Shown here in pieces: positions 37,999-47,430 of a DNA stretch of 64,000 nt. The DNA lies in contig CAJXQC010000001.1 in the NCBI GenBank assembly GCA_913058495.1, positions 229,936-293,935 of the forward strand, read 5' to 3'. The DNA comes from an uncultured Balneola sp. Lineage in GTDB: Bacteria > Bacteroidota > Rhodothermia > Balneolales > Balneolaceae. Every line of letters starts with the position of its first letter. Position 1 is the first letter of the stretch. The position numbers were made by a program, and so were the translations under genes. The notes beneath the pieces are model-generated. The model searched no databases. It worked only from the letters and a program-made list of their open reading frames with translations, and was not told the DNA's origin.

Positions 37999-39866
37999 AT
38001 GAAAAACATCACAAAATACATCCTATTTATATTAGGAATGTTCACGCCTATACTATGTATCGGTCAACAAGGGGTATTTGAGCAATTCGAAAAATCTGCT
38101 CTTAGTTTCACTGAAACTCAAGATGAACTAATACTACAAACAACATTGCTTAAGCAAGTGAGTGATGTGTTTATAGTAAAAGTGAATAACTTATCCATGC
38201 TAAAAGACAGGGAGACTATTTTATTCAATGTACCTGATTCGGAAGAAATTTTAATCCGTCGGACTAAAACGCAGGGAAAACACGTTGGGTAGGGAACTTA
38301 GATGAAAACAAAGTAGGCTCAACAGCGGAGTTTATTATATCAGACTCTGAATTCACAGGAATGGTACGATCAGGTAACGTTAATTTTGACATCCAACCTC
38401 TAAAGGGTACTGAATTTCACTTACTTATTAAAATTGATCCATCTAAATTTGACAGGGAATTATCACCAATGATACCGGAGGATATTAAAGATGGTAACAA
38501 TGCCGTCCCCAAAAATAAAAGTATGGTAACGCCTACTATTAAGATTTTAGTAGCATATACTAATGCAGCAGAAACAAATTACTCAGGCAATATGAATAGC
38601 TTAATTACTCTTGCCGAAGGGAATTTAGGAGATTCTTTTATAACAAGTAATGTAAATGCCACTGTTGACGTTGTGCATAAGGTAAAAGTAAATTACTCTG
38701 AAAGTGGAACTTCTGCACTTGATCTTTGCAGGTTAACTACTTCACAATCATTTACCCCAACTCAAGGGAGTTGTTCAAATTATACTTCAGGTCAATTACA
38801 GGGGCATATGGAAAATATACATGAGTTACGCTATCAATATGATGCAAACTTGGTAGTGCTGATAACAGGATCAGGTGGAGCGGGAATAGGATGGCAACCT
38901 GCAAGTACAAGTCTTGCCTTTTCAATAGCACGGTATGATGTGGCGGCTTCAAATTATACGTTTAGCCATGAGGTTGGGCATAACCTTGGTGCGGCACATG
39001 ATACTTCAAATACCACTAATTCAGTATATAGCTATGGGCACGGTTATGTATATACTCCATCTGATTGGCATACTGTAATGTCATATCCTCCAAACGGTAA
39101 TAGTACACGAATAAATCGTTTTTCTAATCCTGATGAAACTTATTCAGGTGTAGCAACAGGGACTTTTGCTATTGAAGATAATGCCCGAGCTATGGATAAT
39201 AGAACAAATAGTGTCGCAAATTTTGACCCACCTGCTCCGCCGCCTACAGCGCCTTCGAACCTTACCATTACAAACTTAGGCTCTTCTGGTTTCCCAAATC
39301 TTGATTGGGACGATAACACAGAACCCGATCTTGATTATTATAATGTGTATCGCACCAAAAAAAGACTGAGTGATGGATATATATTTCCAGCTGAATTAAT
39401 AGGCTCTCCCACATCCAGTTCCTATACCGATTCATGGATTGTTATGGGGAGTGGAAATCCCTACAATTACCAGTACAATGTAAAAGCGATTACAACAAGT
39501 TATTCATCGGCTTATTCGAATAATACAGCTTGGGTGAATGGAAATGCACCTTTTAAGACATTGCCTTCAGATTTGGTTGTACTACCTAAAGATTTTAAAT
39601 TATCCAACAACTACCCTAACCCGTTTAATCCTTCTACACAAATAAAGTTTGAGGTGCCAGAAACGGCAGAGGTTTCCATTAAGGTATATAACATTATGGG
39701 ACAGGAAGTGGCAACATTAGTGAATCAAGCAGTGCAAGCAGGGTTTCATGTTACTAACTTTAAAGCAGATAATTTATCTAGTGGAGTGTACATAGCACGT
39801 TTAACGGCAATAGGTTCATCAGGGGAAACATTTACCAACGAAATCAAAATGCAGTTAATCAAGTAA
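37999..39866 (+). CDS. Secreted M12B-type metalloprotease with T9SS sorting domain, frameshifted
   Basis: Two frames make one protein: 37999-38292 (signal peptide and propeptide-like part, ending KTQGKHVG) and an in-phase continuation from about 38283 to 39866. A -1 shift or one missing A in the run at 38277-38280 joins them as QGKTRWVGN. The second part has the zinc motif HEVGHNLGAAHD (His codons from 38967), the Met-turn VMSYPP, a fibronectin III-like domain (nt about 39250-39530) and a type IX sorting domain with YPNPFNPST and GVYIARL. Domain order matches secreted reprolysin-like peptidases of this phylum. Either a programmed shift, a recent disabling mutation or a sequence error; the downstream frame is intact. 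Confidence 0.8.
38274..38280 (+). other. GGGAAAA slippery heptamer at the frameshift
   Basis: In the first frame the codons are CAG GGA AAA CAC, so the bases G-GGA-AAA form an X-XXY-YYZ heptamer. A -1 slip here would read on exactly into the protease frame. No clear stem-loop is seen in the following 40 nt, which weakens the case. Confidence 0.4.
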
Positions 39867-39892
39867 ACCAAAGAAAACAATTTTAAACAAAT

Positions 39893-39920
39893 GGCTTGTT
39901 ATTTGGCAAGCCCTTTTTTT
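39893..39920 (+). terminator. Intrinsic terminator after the protease gene
   Basis: GGCTTG and CAAGCC pair around an 8-nt loop, followed by a run of seven T, 27 bp after the stop codon. Confidence 0.8.
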
Positions 39921-40028
39921 GATTAGCGAACACACAATTTTCAACATCTCAGAAATGAGTTTAACGTTCATTTATTCCAAGTTCTTAGGTTAAATGGTCA
40001 AAAATTATGAGCCTCTTAGTTTAAACAA

Positions 40029-40646
40029 CTATACTAAAACTCCACCTTTTCCTTCTCTGATCAAAACAGGCTCTCGTCCTGTAAGGTCGATAATTGTAGA
40101 AGCTTCATTTCCACCAAATCCACCATCAATAACCACATCTACCTGATGTTTCCATTCATCGAACATCAAACTTGGATCAGTAGTGTATTCAAGAATCTCG
40201 TCATCATCTTTTATAGATGTTGATACGATCGGATTTCCTAATTCCCGAACCAGCGCCAAAGCTATTTGATTGTCGGGAACGCGTATACCAACTGTTTTCT
40301 TTTTTCTGAAAACGCTTGGTAAGCTGTTACTTCCGGGTAGTATAAAAGTATATGGTCCGGGAAGATTTCGTTTTAAAATTTTAAAAGTCTGTGTTTCAAT
40401 TTGTGCAACATGATCCGACAAATTACTCAGATTTTCACATATAAAAGAGAAATTGGCTTTGTCCAGCCGAACTCCTTTTAATCGTGCTAATTTTTCCAGT
40501 GCAGATTTATTCGTGATATCACAACCTAACCCATATACCGTATCAGTTGGATAAATGATTAATCCGCCGTTTCTCAGGATCTCAACAATATGTTTGAGTT
40601 TTTTTCTATCTACATGATCTTCATATAATTTTATCAGCTCAGACAT
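40029..40646 (-). CDS. yciO: YrdC/Sua5-domain protein, YciO type
   Basis: 205 residues forming one YrdC domain. Motifs: LIIYPTDTVYGLGCDI, KANFSFICENLSNLS, LPGPYTFILPGS, VGIRVPDN and IVSTSIKDDDEI. The second motif follows the YciO pattern (NFS/T-x-C-x-x-L-S) rather than the TsaC/Sua5 one. TsaC/Sua5 makes threonylcarbamoyl-AMP for tRNA t6A; YciO relatives have weaker or different activity, so assignment to t6A synthesis is uncertain. Single gene, divergent from the exported protein at 40724. Confidence 0.82.
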   Translation of the reverse strand: MSELIKLYEDHVDRKKLKHIVEILRNGGLIIYPTDTVYGLGCDITNKSALEKLARLKGVRLDKANFSFICENLSNLSDHVAQIETQTFKILKRNLPGPYTFILPGSNSLPSVFRKKKTVGIRVPDNQIALALVRELGNPIVSTSIKDDDEILEYTTDPSLMFDEWKHQVDVVIDGGFGGNEASTIIDLTGREPVLIREGKGGVLV

Positions 40647-40723
40647 TGATGACTCCGGTTAGTTTTTTGTTGCTATATTATGATTGAAATTTGAACCAAT
40701 CTCAATACAAACTAAACAAAAAT

Positions 40724-41269
40724 ATGAGATACACATTCCTTTTAATTGCATTGATTTTCTGTTCCACTTTATCAGCACAGCCCTCTCAGGATTTTTGGAG
40801 TTCTATAGAGAAGATCTGTGGAAAAGCTTATGAAGGCAAGGTATTGGAAGCTCCGGAAGATGATGAATTCAGAAAACTAAAGTTGGTGATGCATGTTCGT
40901 TCATGCGAAGAAAATGAAATAAGAATTCCATTTTTTGCCGGCGAAGATCGTTCCAGAACTTGGGTACTAACTCTGGACAATGACAGAATTAAGTTGAAGC
41001 ACGATCACCGTCATGAAGATGGTAGTGAAGATGAGATCACTCAATACGGTGGCATAGCGTCGAATCATGGTTTATCAAATCTACAAACATTTCCTGCCGA
41101 CGAATTTACTGCAGAATTAATTCCTGCCGCCGCAAGCAATGTTTGGTGGATAGAAATAGAAGACGGAAAAACCTTTACTTATAACCTGAGAAGACTGGGA
41201 ACGGATCGCTACTTCAGTATTCAATTTGATTTAACAACAGAGATAGAAACTCCTCCAGCTCCCTGGTAG
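40724..41269 (+). CDS. Small exported protein, unknown (181 aa)
   Basis: ATG 40724 is preferred over a TTG at 40691 because it directly precedes a good signal peptide (RYTFLLIALIFCSTLSA, cleavage near residue 19). The mature domain is beta-rich with paired Cys (KICGKAYEGK and RSCEENE), His/Asp-rich DHRHEDGSEDE and NVWWIEIEDGKTFTYNLRR. Similar exported proteins are widespread in Bacteroidota without known function. Its stop is 5 bp from that of the convergent OsmC gene. Confidence 0.7.
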   Translation: MRYTFLLIALIFCSTLSAQPSQDFWSSIEKICGKAYEGKVLEAPEDDEFRKLKLVMHVRSCEENEIRIPFFAGEDRSRTWVLTLDNDRIKLKHDHRHEDGSEDEITQYGGIASNHGLSNLQTFPADEFTAELIPAAASNVWWIEIEDGKTFTYNLRRLGTDRYFSIQFDLTTEIETPPAPW

Positions 41270-41274
41270 TTTCG

Positions 41275-41730
41275 TTAATTTTTATCGGCTACAGTAGTAT
41301 TAATGCTCATCTCACTCATAAGTGTTCTGTGAACAGGGCACTTTTTTGAGATATCTAACAATTTATCCAGCTGTTCTTGGGATAAATCACCTTTGATGAT
41401 GAGTTCTTTTTCAATAGTATCTATTTTTGAAGAGGAACTTTCACAATCTGCGCAATCATCAGCGTGTCGTTTGTTATGTCGCATTTCGATATAAATATCC
41501 TCAACCGGCCATTTTTTTCCGCGGGCATACATTTTCATAGTCATTGCAGTACAAGTGCCCAAACTCATTAGCAAAAGGTCATATGGATCGGGACCCTGAT
41601 CTTGTCCACCTTCCACACTTGGAGGTTCATCCGAAATGATTTCATGTTTTCCGGCAGTTAATGTTGTTTTAAAAGGTTCATCAGCCGGTAAATGAACATG
41701 AACGATCTTCTTTTCTTCTGAATCTGACAT
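41275..41730 (-). CDS. OsmC/Ohr-family protein
   Basis: 151 residues from ATG 41730; a TTG at 41793 would add 21 residues of poor quality. OsmC landmarks: GPDPYDLLLMSLGTCTAMTMKMYA with the first reactive Cys, and CPVHRTLM with the second. Members reduce organic hydroperoxides using a Cys pair. A cluster of acidic and Cys residues (DDCADCESSSS) in the middle is unusual and could bind metal. Single gene beside the repeat island. Confidence 0.87.
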   Translation of the reverse strand: MSDSEEKKIVHVHLPADEPFKTTLTAGKHEIISDEPPSVEGGQDQGPDPYDLLLMSLGTCTAMTMKMYARGKKWPVEDIYIEMRHNKRHADDCADCESSSSKIDTIEKELIIKGDLSQEQLDKLLDISKKCPVHRTLMSEMSINTTVADKN

Positions 41731-41872
41731 ATTAATTAATGGTATGAGTTTTGAATTTAGTCTCAATAAGCAAAATAAAGCTTCAAGATTCAAAAGAGTT
41801 AGAGATTTTATTTTAGAGAGCTTTTAGTCGGAAGAAAAGTATCTCACTTTTGTTCCTGTATTTTTAAAAGAC

Positions 41873-42780
41873 TCTGAGAACTCAGCATCGAGCATATATA
41901 TAGAAATAGGGTCATCCTGAACTTGTTTCAGGATCTTTGAGAGGATTGTTTCTAGTTGTTATATCCGACACACCGATCAACGCTGACACAACCTCCATTA
42001 CCCTGCTTCCAGCGAAATGATGGGTAGCTAGTTCTCCGTCTGTAGGGCTTTGCACGGCTGACGGATTTTGATTGTTGAGGAAGTAACGGACCTTCCCAAT
42101 TCATAAACAAATTCTTGGGTTCTGAGTAGTTCGCCCCTCCTTGGATAAGGAGGAGAATTCCTGAATGGATTTTAATTTTATCAACGAGTCCTCCTCCTGT
42201 TGTAGGAGGAGACAGAGGAGGTCTTTTCTTTTTTAAGATCATACCTATGAAGGTTGGAATCTGGATCGTAATCAAAGAGTGAGAACCTCAAAAAGATCCA
42301 GATCTCGGGCATTCGCCGCGAGATGACTTTGCTTTTGAAGATAATTTCTAGCTTATCTGAATCTTTCTGGACATAAGGAGCGCCCCTCCCTAATCTTAGG
42401 GAGGGGACGGGGGAGGGTCAGCAAACAGAGCTTTGTTGTTGTTCGGACTAAAGTCCTCTCTGGTGAACTTGATTCTGAACATTGAATGTGATTTAGATTT
42501 GCTCAGGTACACCAGCGAGGGATTTATCCCGCAGCGAATGAAGGCGGGTAAATCGTAAGTCGCAGAACCTGAAGGATCTGCTGGTTTAAAATCACGCAAC
42601 GAAATTTATGCTAGTAGGGCGTTCACGCCCGGCGGTTAATTTCGGGCTGTGTTGTTAGCACCCGATCTCGATAAAAACTCAATTTCGGTCATTCCTGCGG
42701 AGGCATGAATCTGGATCGTTATTACAGGAATGTCCTTTAAACCAATCTCATTAATAGGTCAGAGCAAAGTAAACCCATCA
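41873..42780. repeat. Gene-free island of palindromic repeat remnants
   Basis: The 1.1-kb gap 41731-42878 has no convincing gene. It contains: TCATCCTGAACTTGTTTCAGGA hairpin type at 41911-41937 (a copy at 63750); CCTCCTT-GGAT-AAGGAGG (42136-42153); CTCCTCCT/AGGAGGAG (42191-42211); ATCTCGGGC...GCCGCGAGAT (42302-42324); CCCCTCCCTAA-TC-TTAGGGAGGGG (42383-42406); GGGCG-TTCA-CGCCC (42617-42630); and GAATCTGGATCGT twice (42257 and 42707). Minus-strand frames in it read PPLSPPTTGGG-like tails of the kind found after DUF559 genes. I see it as an accumulation site for intergenic repeats, not a gene. Confidence 0.65.
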
Positions 42781-42878
42781 GTAATAATTTCATAACAAGC
42801 TCATTACCGAATGATTACAAGTAATCAATACAGGGATAACACCAATCTGGTTTCTTTAGACAAAAATCATCTGCATTT

Positions 42879-43694
42879 ATGAAGAGAAAATTAGATACGG
42901 TTGTTATTTCAGATGTCCATCTCGGAACTATTGGTTGCCATGCTATAGAACTTTCTCAATACCTGAATTCGATAGATCCGAAACGGGTAATTCTAAATGG
43001 CGATATCGTTGATATGTGGAATTTTCGAAAGTATTACTGGCCGGAAGCTCACATGCATGTTATCAGAACACTGATAACCATGATGACAAATGGTGTGGAT
43101 ATTTACTATTTGACTGGAAATCATGACGAGGCTCTTCGTAAAGTATCAAGTCTGCAACTTGGCCCACTTTTTATCAGAGATAAATTGGTATTAGAACTGA
43201 ATGGAGAGAAAGTTTGGTTTTTTCACGGCGACATTTTTGATGTGACTATGAAGCACTCTAAATGGATCGCCAAACTTGGAGGTCATGGTTACGAATTACT
43301 GATACTGCTGAATCGATGGATTAACAACATCTCAGTTAAACTGGGATACGGAAAATTATCTCTCTCAAAGAAGATCAAGGACAGCGTTAAAACAGCGATT
43401 AGTTTTATAGATGATTTTGAAGTAACAGCCATGGAATTGGCTATTGATGAAGGGTACGATTATGTGGTTTGCGGGCATATTCATCAGCCAAAGATAAGAG
43501 GCTTCGAAAATGAAAAAGGATCAGTTATCTATCTGAATTCCGGTGATTGGATTGAAAACCTCACTGCACTTGAGTATGACGGAAACGAATGGTGCCTGTA
43601 TAGATATGAGGAAGATATATTGATGAAAGATCCTCCACGAATCAATCAGATGATAAAAAATAATGCAAATGAAAATATAAGCATGCTTGGATGA
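42879..43694 (+). CDS. UDP-2,3-diacylglucosamine diphosphatase-like phosphoesterase
   Basis: 271 residues of the calcineurin-like metallophosphoesterase fold: VVISDVHLGT (metal Asp/His), ILNGDIVDMW, YYLTGNHDE, FFHGDIFD and VCGHIHQPKI. The layout, with a helical insert around 150-190, is that of LpxH-like enzymes in Bacteroidota, which cleave UDP-2,3-diacylglucosamine to lipid X for lipid A. Its stop overlaps the start of the glycosyltransferase-like gene (ATGA, 43691-43694), so both are translated from one message. Confidence 0.8.
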   Translation: MKRKLDTVVISDVHLGTIGCHAIELSQYLNSIDPKRVILNGDIVDMWNFRKYYWPEAHMHVIRTLITMMTNGVDIYYLTGNHDEALRKVSSLQLGPLFIRDKLVLELNGEKVWFFHGDIFDVTMKHSKWIAKLGGHGYELLILLNRWINNISVKLGYGKLSLSKKIKDSVKTAISFIDDFEVTAMELAIDEGYDYVVCGHIHQPKIRGFENEKGSVIYLNSGDWIENLTALEYDGNEWCLYRYEEDILMKDPPRINQMIKNNANENISMLG

Positions 43695-44695
43695 GAATTC
43701 TTTACGGAGTACAAGGAACGGGACACGGACACATTAGCAGGGCAAAAGTAATTATCCCATTATTGAGAGAAGCAGCCGATGTAGATGTATTGATAAGTGG
43801 CTACAATTTTAATCTGGAATTGGATGGAAAAATTGCGTTTAAAAAGAGAGGGATAAGCCTTTCTTACGATAGTAAAGGAGCTATTCACATTTTAGAAACA
43901 GCATTAGCACTTAAACCGATTCGCTTTATTAAAGATATGCAAGAAATTCCTGTTCAGGAGTATGATTTCGTGATCTCAGACTTTGAACCGGTCACTGCCT
44001 GGGCAGCCCAAAAGGCTGAAGTACAGTGTCTAGGCCTAAGTCATCAGGCAGCATTTCTTTCTGAAAAAACTCCTCGTCCGCAAAAGAGATCAAAAGTTGC
44101 AGAAGGAATCATCAAGCACTTTGCTCCATGCAATGAAGCTATTGGAACTCATTACAAAAGATACGATGATTTTATAGAGCCCCCGATTCTCAGGCCGCTT
44201 ATAAAGGATCTAAATCCCACAACCGGCGGGCATGTAACTGTCTATCTTCCGGCTTTTGATCACGAAACATTGGTAACCATATTCAGACAAATTCCGGAAA
44301 TAAGATGGGAAATATTTTCTTCTTCTTGCGATGTGGCTTATGAAAAATACAATACAAAAGTTAATCCGGTAGGGAATGAGAGCTTTTTAAAGAGTTTTGA
44401 AAGCTCAATAGGCCTTCTTTGTTCAGCTGGTTTCGAAGGACCCTCTGAAGCCATGTATCTTGGGAAAAAGCTTTTAGTGATACCAATCAGGAATCAATAT
44501 GAACAAATCTGTAATGCTGTTGCATTGGAAGAATTAGGTGCCCGAGCCATTTATGATATTAAACCGGATTTCACAGATCAATTGAGAGATTGGATCAAAA
44601 ACGGAAATGTAGTTCAACTTAATGAAATCTGTGATGAACAGAAACTAGTAACTAAAATTGTTGAATTTGGGATGCAAGAAGCAGTGTCAGTCTGA
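43691..44695 (+). CDS. Glycosyltransferase-like protein, MJ1255 type
   Basis: 334 residues with the GT-B/MurG-like start MRILYGVQGTGHGHISRAK, a middle segment YDFVISDFEPVTAWAA, and a donor-binding C-terminal part GLLCSAGFEGPSEAMYLGKK with KLLVIPIRNQYEQICNA. These match the TIGR00661 (MJ1255) family of predicted nucleotide-sugar transferases. Pairing with an LpxH-like phosphatase points to envelope glycolipid synthesis, but acceptor and sugar are unknown. Confidence 0.8.
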   Translation: MRILYGVQGTGHGHISRAKVIIPLLREAADVDVLISGYNFNLELDGKIAFKKRGISLSYDSKGAIHILETALALKPIRFIKDMQEIPVQEYDFVISDFEPVTAWAAQKAEVQCLGLSHQAAFLSEKTPRPQKRSKVAEGIIKHFAPCNEAIGTHYKRYDDFIEPPILRPLIKDLNPTTGGHVTVYLPAFDHETLVTIFRQIPEIRWEIFSSSCDVAYEKYNTKVNPVGNESFLKSFESSIGLLCSAGFEGPSEAMYLGKKLLVIPIRNQYEQICNAVALEELGARAIYDIKPDFTDQLRDWIKNGNVVQLNEICDEQKLVTKIVEFGMQEAVSV

Positions 44696-44698
44696 TTC

Positions 44699-45229
44699 TT
44701 ATTCCTTCAGATAATTTTCGCGAATAATTTCCAGATGGTGTAACTCGTGCCCGGCAATGATAAAAGCTATAGCTCTTACACTAAATTCAACTTCACTTGC
44801 AATTCCTGTTCGACCGATCATTTCTTTGGTCATATTTTGAAAGAGATGTATGGTTGAAGTTCTAACTGCAAGATATTCATTGCAGAGATTAGCAACAGAT
44901 CTGGAGTTATAGTTAGAGTCTTTCATCCACTCGTCCTGATCCATTCCCGGAAGAGGGGTTTTATCACCTCTGCTAATTGAAAGAGCACGGTAGGCGAATA
45001 CACGTTCCGTTTCTATCATATGGCCGATCATCTGTTTTAAAGTCCATTTTCCATCAGCATAAGGTGTCAACGCTTTATCTCCACGAATGGCATTTGCTAT
45101 GGTATAAAACTCATGCATTTGGGAATTCAATAATGAAATAACATTCTCCTTAGGTACATTATTTACATAGGAAGAGTAAAAGTGAGCGTATTCCGATGAC
45201 TTTGGATATTCGTTATCCCAGTTTTTCAT
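44699..45229 (-). CDS. DinB-family protein
   Basis: 176 residues from ATG 45229 (a TTG at 45280 adds a poor-quality lead). Four-helix bundle of the DinB/YfiT kind with putative metal His in LKQMIGHMIETERVF and in IAGHELHHLEIIRENYL. Such proteins are often thiol transferases or metal-dependent hydrolases; the substrate is unknown. A strong terminator (45283-45313) stands just upstream, so it has its own promoter. Confidence 0.82.
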   Translation of the reverse strand: MKNWDNEYPKSSEYAHFYSSYVNNVPKENVISLLNSQMHEFYTIANAIRGDKALTPYADGKWTLKQMIGHMIETERVFAYRALSISRGDKTPLPGMDQDEWMKDSNYNSRSVANLCNEYLAVRTSTIHLFQNMTKEMIGRTGIASEVEFSVRAIAFIIAGHELHHLEIIRENYLKE

Positions 45230-45282
45230 AGTTAGACAATTATTTGCTGAACAATATATAGTTTGAACTATAAACCACAAAA

Positions 45283-45313
45283 AAACCCGATATATTTTTC
45301 ATATATCGGGTTT
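45283..45313 (-). terminator. Intrinsic terminator of the M16 operon
   Basis: AAACCCGATATAT and ATATATCGGGTTT form a 13-bp perfect stem with a 5-nt loop; on the minus strand a run of T follows. It is 19 bp beyond the M16 stop codon. Confidence 0.92.
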
Positions 45314-45331
45314 AAAAAAAAGACTTTCTAA

Positions 45332-47407
45332 TTAGTTTGTTTCAACTGTATCTATTTTAGAACTGGAGCTTACTTGTCCATCTAATTTAGTCTCATGAGC
45401 ATAAGAGTAAGCAACACCTTTAGCCACTTTCCAATCGCTGTAGGAAATTAAAACCTCAACTTCTTTACCCATTTGAGGATTAAAACTACTCGTTTTGCTA
45501 TATGCCGGTAATGCCGTTTCGGGATCGAGTAGAAAAGTAACGGTATTTGAAGCTTCTACTTTAAGTGCTACATAATTTTTGCCGTCCATTTCTTCCATAC
45601 CCAAGTACTCTGCATTATAATCGTCCGCATTTAGTGCAATATTCAAATAACCGGTTTTTACTTCGGTAATCATAGGCTTAGTCATAGCAGGAGGGAGTTG
45701 TTGCTCTTGTCCCATCATCATCATTTTCCCGGAATTTTCGTTTACTTCCATTTCAATAGTACCTTGTGGGGTATCAAGTTTTGTATTTATGCTATAATCA
45801 ACATAAGAAATAGTAGTGGTGCTCTTCATTGTGATAGCTCCACCGGGAGTCATTTGATTCAGTGTTCCGGAGGTAGTAACTGATGAGAATTCAGTGCCCG
45901 GGGCTATAACGGCATCAGCCATTTTACCAAGCCACTCTTTTCCTTTTGTGGCATCACCGGATACTTCCGCTTTATCTGATTTTGGTGTGGGAATGGATAT
46001 ATCAATTTCATTCACGTTTCCGTATTTCTGTAACTGATCACCCACTTCTTCTGCATTACCTACCACAAGTATCTGAACTTTATCAGGATTTAAATAGTCT
46101 TTAGCTACATCCTGTATATCAGAGACAGTTACCTTTTTAAGTTCTTCTACATATTTATCAAAGGCATCTTTTGAAAGACCGTTGTACTCATTGCTGATTC
46201 TTTCATTCAGAATTTTTTGCTTGCTGTCGTATCTGAACACTAAAGAATTCAGGAAGCGATCTCGGGCATCATCCAATTCCTTTTTAGTAACAGGATTGGT
46301 TTGCATTTTTTCTACTTCAGTAATTAGTGCGTCAATAGCTTGAGCTGTAGTTGAACTTTTTGTCATTACAAACAGAGAGAAAGTACCGGGGTAATTGATA
46401 TTACTTCCATAACCGCCACCAACAGCGTAAGCAAGGCCTAGATCGGTTCGAACAGTTTGGAATAAACGCCCTGCAAATCCTCCTCCAAGAATCTGATTCA
46501 TCATCTGAAGTTTTGCATAGTCAGGATTCTCTCTTAAACCACCAATATGACCTACCAAAACATAACTTTGGTTAACATCAGATTTGTTTATGAAATTAAC
46601 GGTTGATGGAAAGCTGTAATTTACTTCAGGATAGATAAGATTGTTTTCTGTTCCTGCAGGTAAACTTCCGAAAGCTTTTTCAAGTTTCCTTTTCATCTCT
46701 TTGGTATCAAAATCACCGATAACACCAAAAGTCATGTTATTACCAACAAATGCTTCGTTATGGAAAGCTACAATATCTTCTCTGGAAATGGCATCAAGAG
46801 TAGCATATTCGATTTGTCTGGTTAGTGGTGAGTTATCACCATAGATCAATTTGCTAAACTCTCTGTTAGCGATGCTTCCCTGATCATCGTTTCTTCGTGA
46901 AATCCCGCTTTTACGCTGAGTTTTAGAAAGCTCTATTTTGTCTTCCGGAAAAAGAGGATTACTTACCAGATCTACAAAAACCGGTAATAATTCATCAAAG
47001 TCTTCTTTCAGAATGTTCATGGAAGCACTTCCTGATCCTTGCCCTATAAAAGTGCTCATGAAAGCTGCGTTGTCTTCTAACAAAACATTTAGCTTATCAG
47101 CAGGATAGTTTTCAGAACCGCCTTCACGGATCAACTCTCCCGTTATACTCGCAAGCCCTTCCTTTCCGGAAGGATCCTGCAAACTCCCTGTTCTTATGGT
47201 TGCTGTGACTCTGATCAAAGGAAGTTCTTTGTCTTCAACTAAATAGAATTTTATTCCATTGTCTAGTTGGAACTCTTCAACATTAGCTTTTTTGAATTCA
47301 TTAAGCTTAGGATATTTGATCTCATCATATCGCTTTTGAGCCGCTGCAGTTACAGCGAACATCGTAAGTAAAGTAAATAAAAGTGTACGTTTCATAATAA
47401 TATTCAT
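45332..47407 (-). CDS. M16 peptidase-like protein, inactive subunit with extra C-terminal domain
   Basis: 691 residues, signal peptide about 1-24 (an internal ATG at 47395 is also possible). Two M16 half-domains span about 40-470, but the zinc motif is missing: where HxxEH should be, residues 87-91 read S-I-T-G-E in GLASITGELIREGG. Residues about 490-690 form an additional beta-rich domain not part of M16. Such inactive subunits pair with an active M16 protein, here encoded just upstream with a 23-bp gap. Probably periplasmic or surface; peptide substrate unknown. Confidence 0.87.
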   Translation of the reverse strand: MNIIMKRTLLFTLLTMFAVTAAAQKRYDEIKYPKLNEFKKANVEEFQLDNGIKFYLVEDKELPLIRVTATIRTGSLQDPSGKEGLASITGELIREGGSENYPADKLNVLLEDNAAFMSTFIGQGSGSASMNILKEDFDELLPVFVDLVSNPLFPEDKIELSKTQRKSGISRRNDDQGSIANREFSKLIYGDNSPLTRQIEYATLDAISREDIVAFHNEAFVGNNMTFGVIGDFDTKEMKRKLEKAFGSLPAGTENNLIYPEVNYSFPSTVNFINKSDVNQSYVLVGHIGGLRENPDYAKLQMMNQILGGGFAGRLFQTVRTDLGLAYAVGGGYGSNINYPGTFSLFVMTKSSTTAQAIDALITEVEKMQTNPVTKKELDDARDRFLNSLVFRYDSKQKILNERISNEYNGLSKDAFDKYVEELKKVTVSDIQDVAKDYLNPDKVQILVVGNAEEVGDQLQKYGNVNEIDISIPTPKSDKAEVSGDATKGKEWLGKMADAVIAPGTEFSSVTTSGTLNQMTPGGAITMKSTTTISYVDYSINTKLDTPQGTIEMEVNENSGKMMMMGQEQQLPPAMTKPMITEVKTGYLNIALNADDYNAEYLGMEEMDGKNYVALKVEASNTVTFLLDPETALPAYSKTSSFNPQMGKEVEVLISYSDWKVAKGVAYSYAHETKLDGQVSSSSKIDTVETN

Positions 47408-47430
47408 TGGTTTAAACTCTTTTTATGTAA

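Noticed and set aside
41952..42275. 107-codon minus-strand frame in the repeat island
   Set aside because: Its peptide is translated palindromic repeat (PPLSPPTTGGG and similar), has no ribosome site, and differs in composition from real genes nearby.
42396..42599. 67-codon minus-strand frame in the same island
   Set aside because: Begins and ends in hairpin repeats; no domain or start signal.
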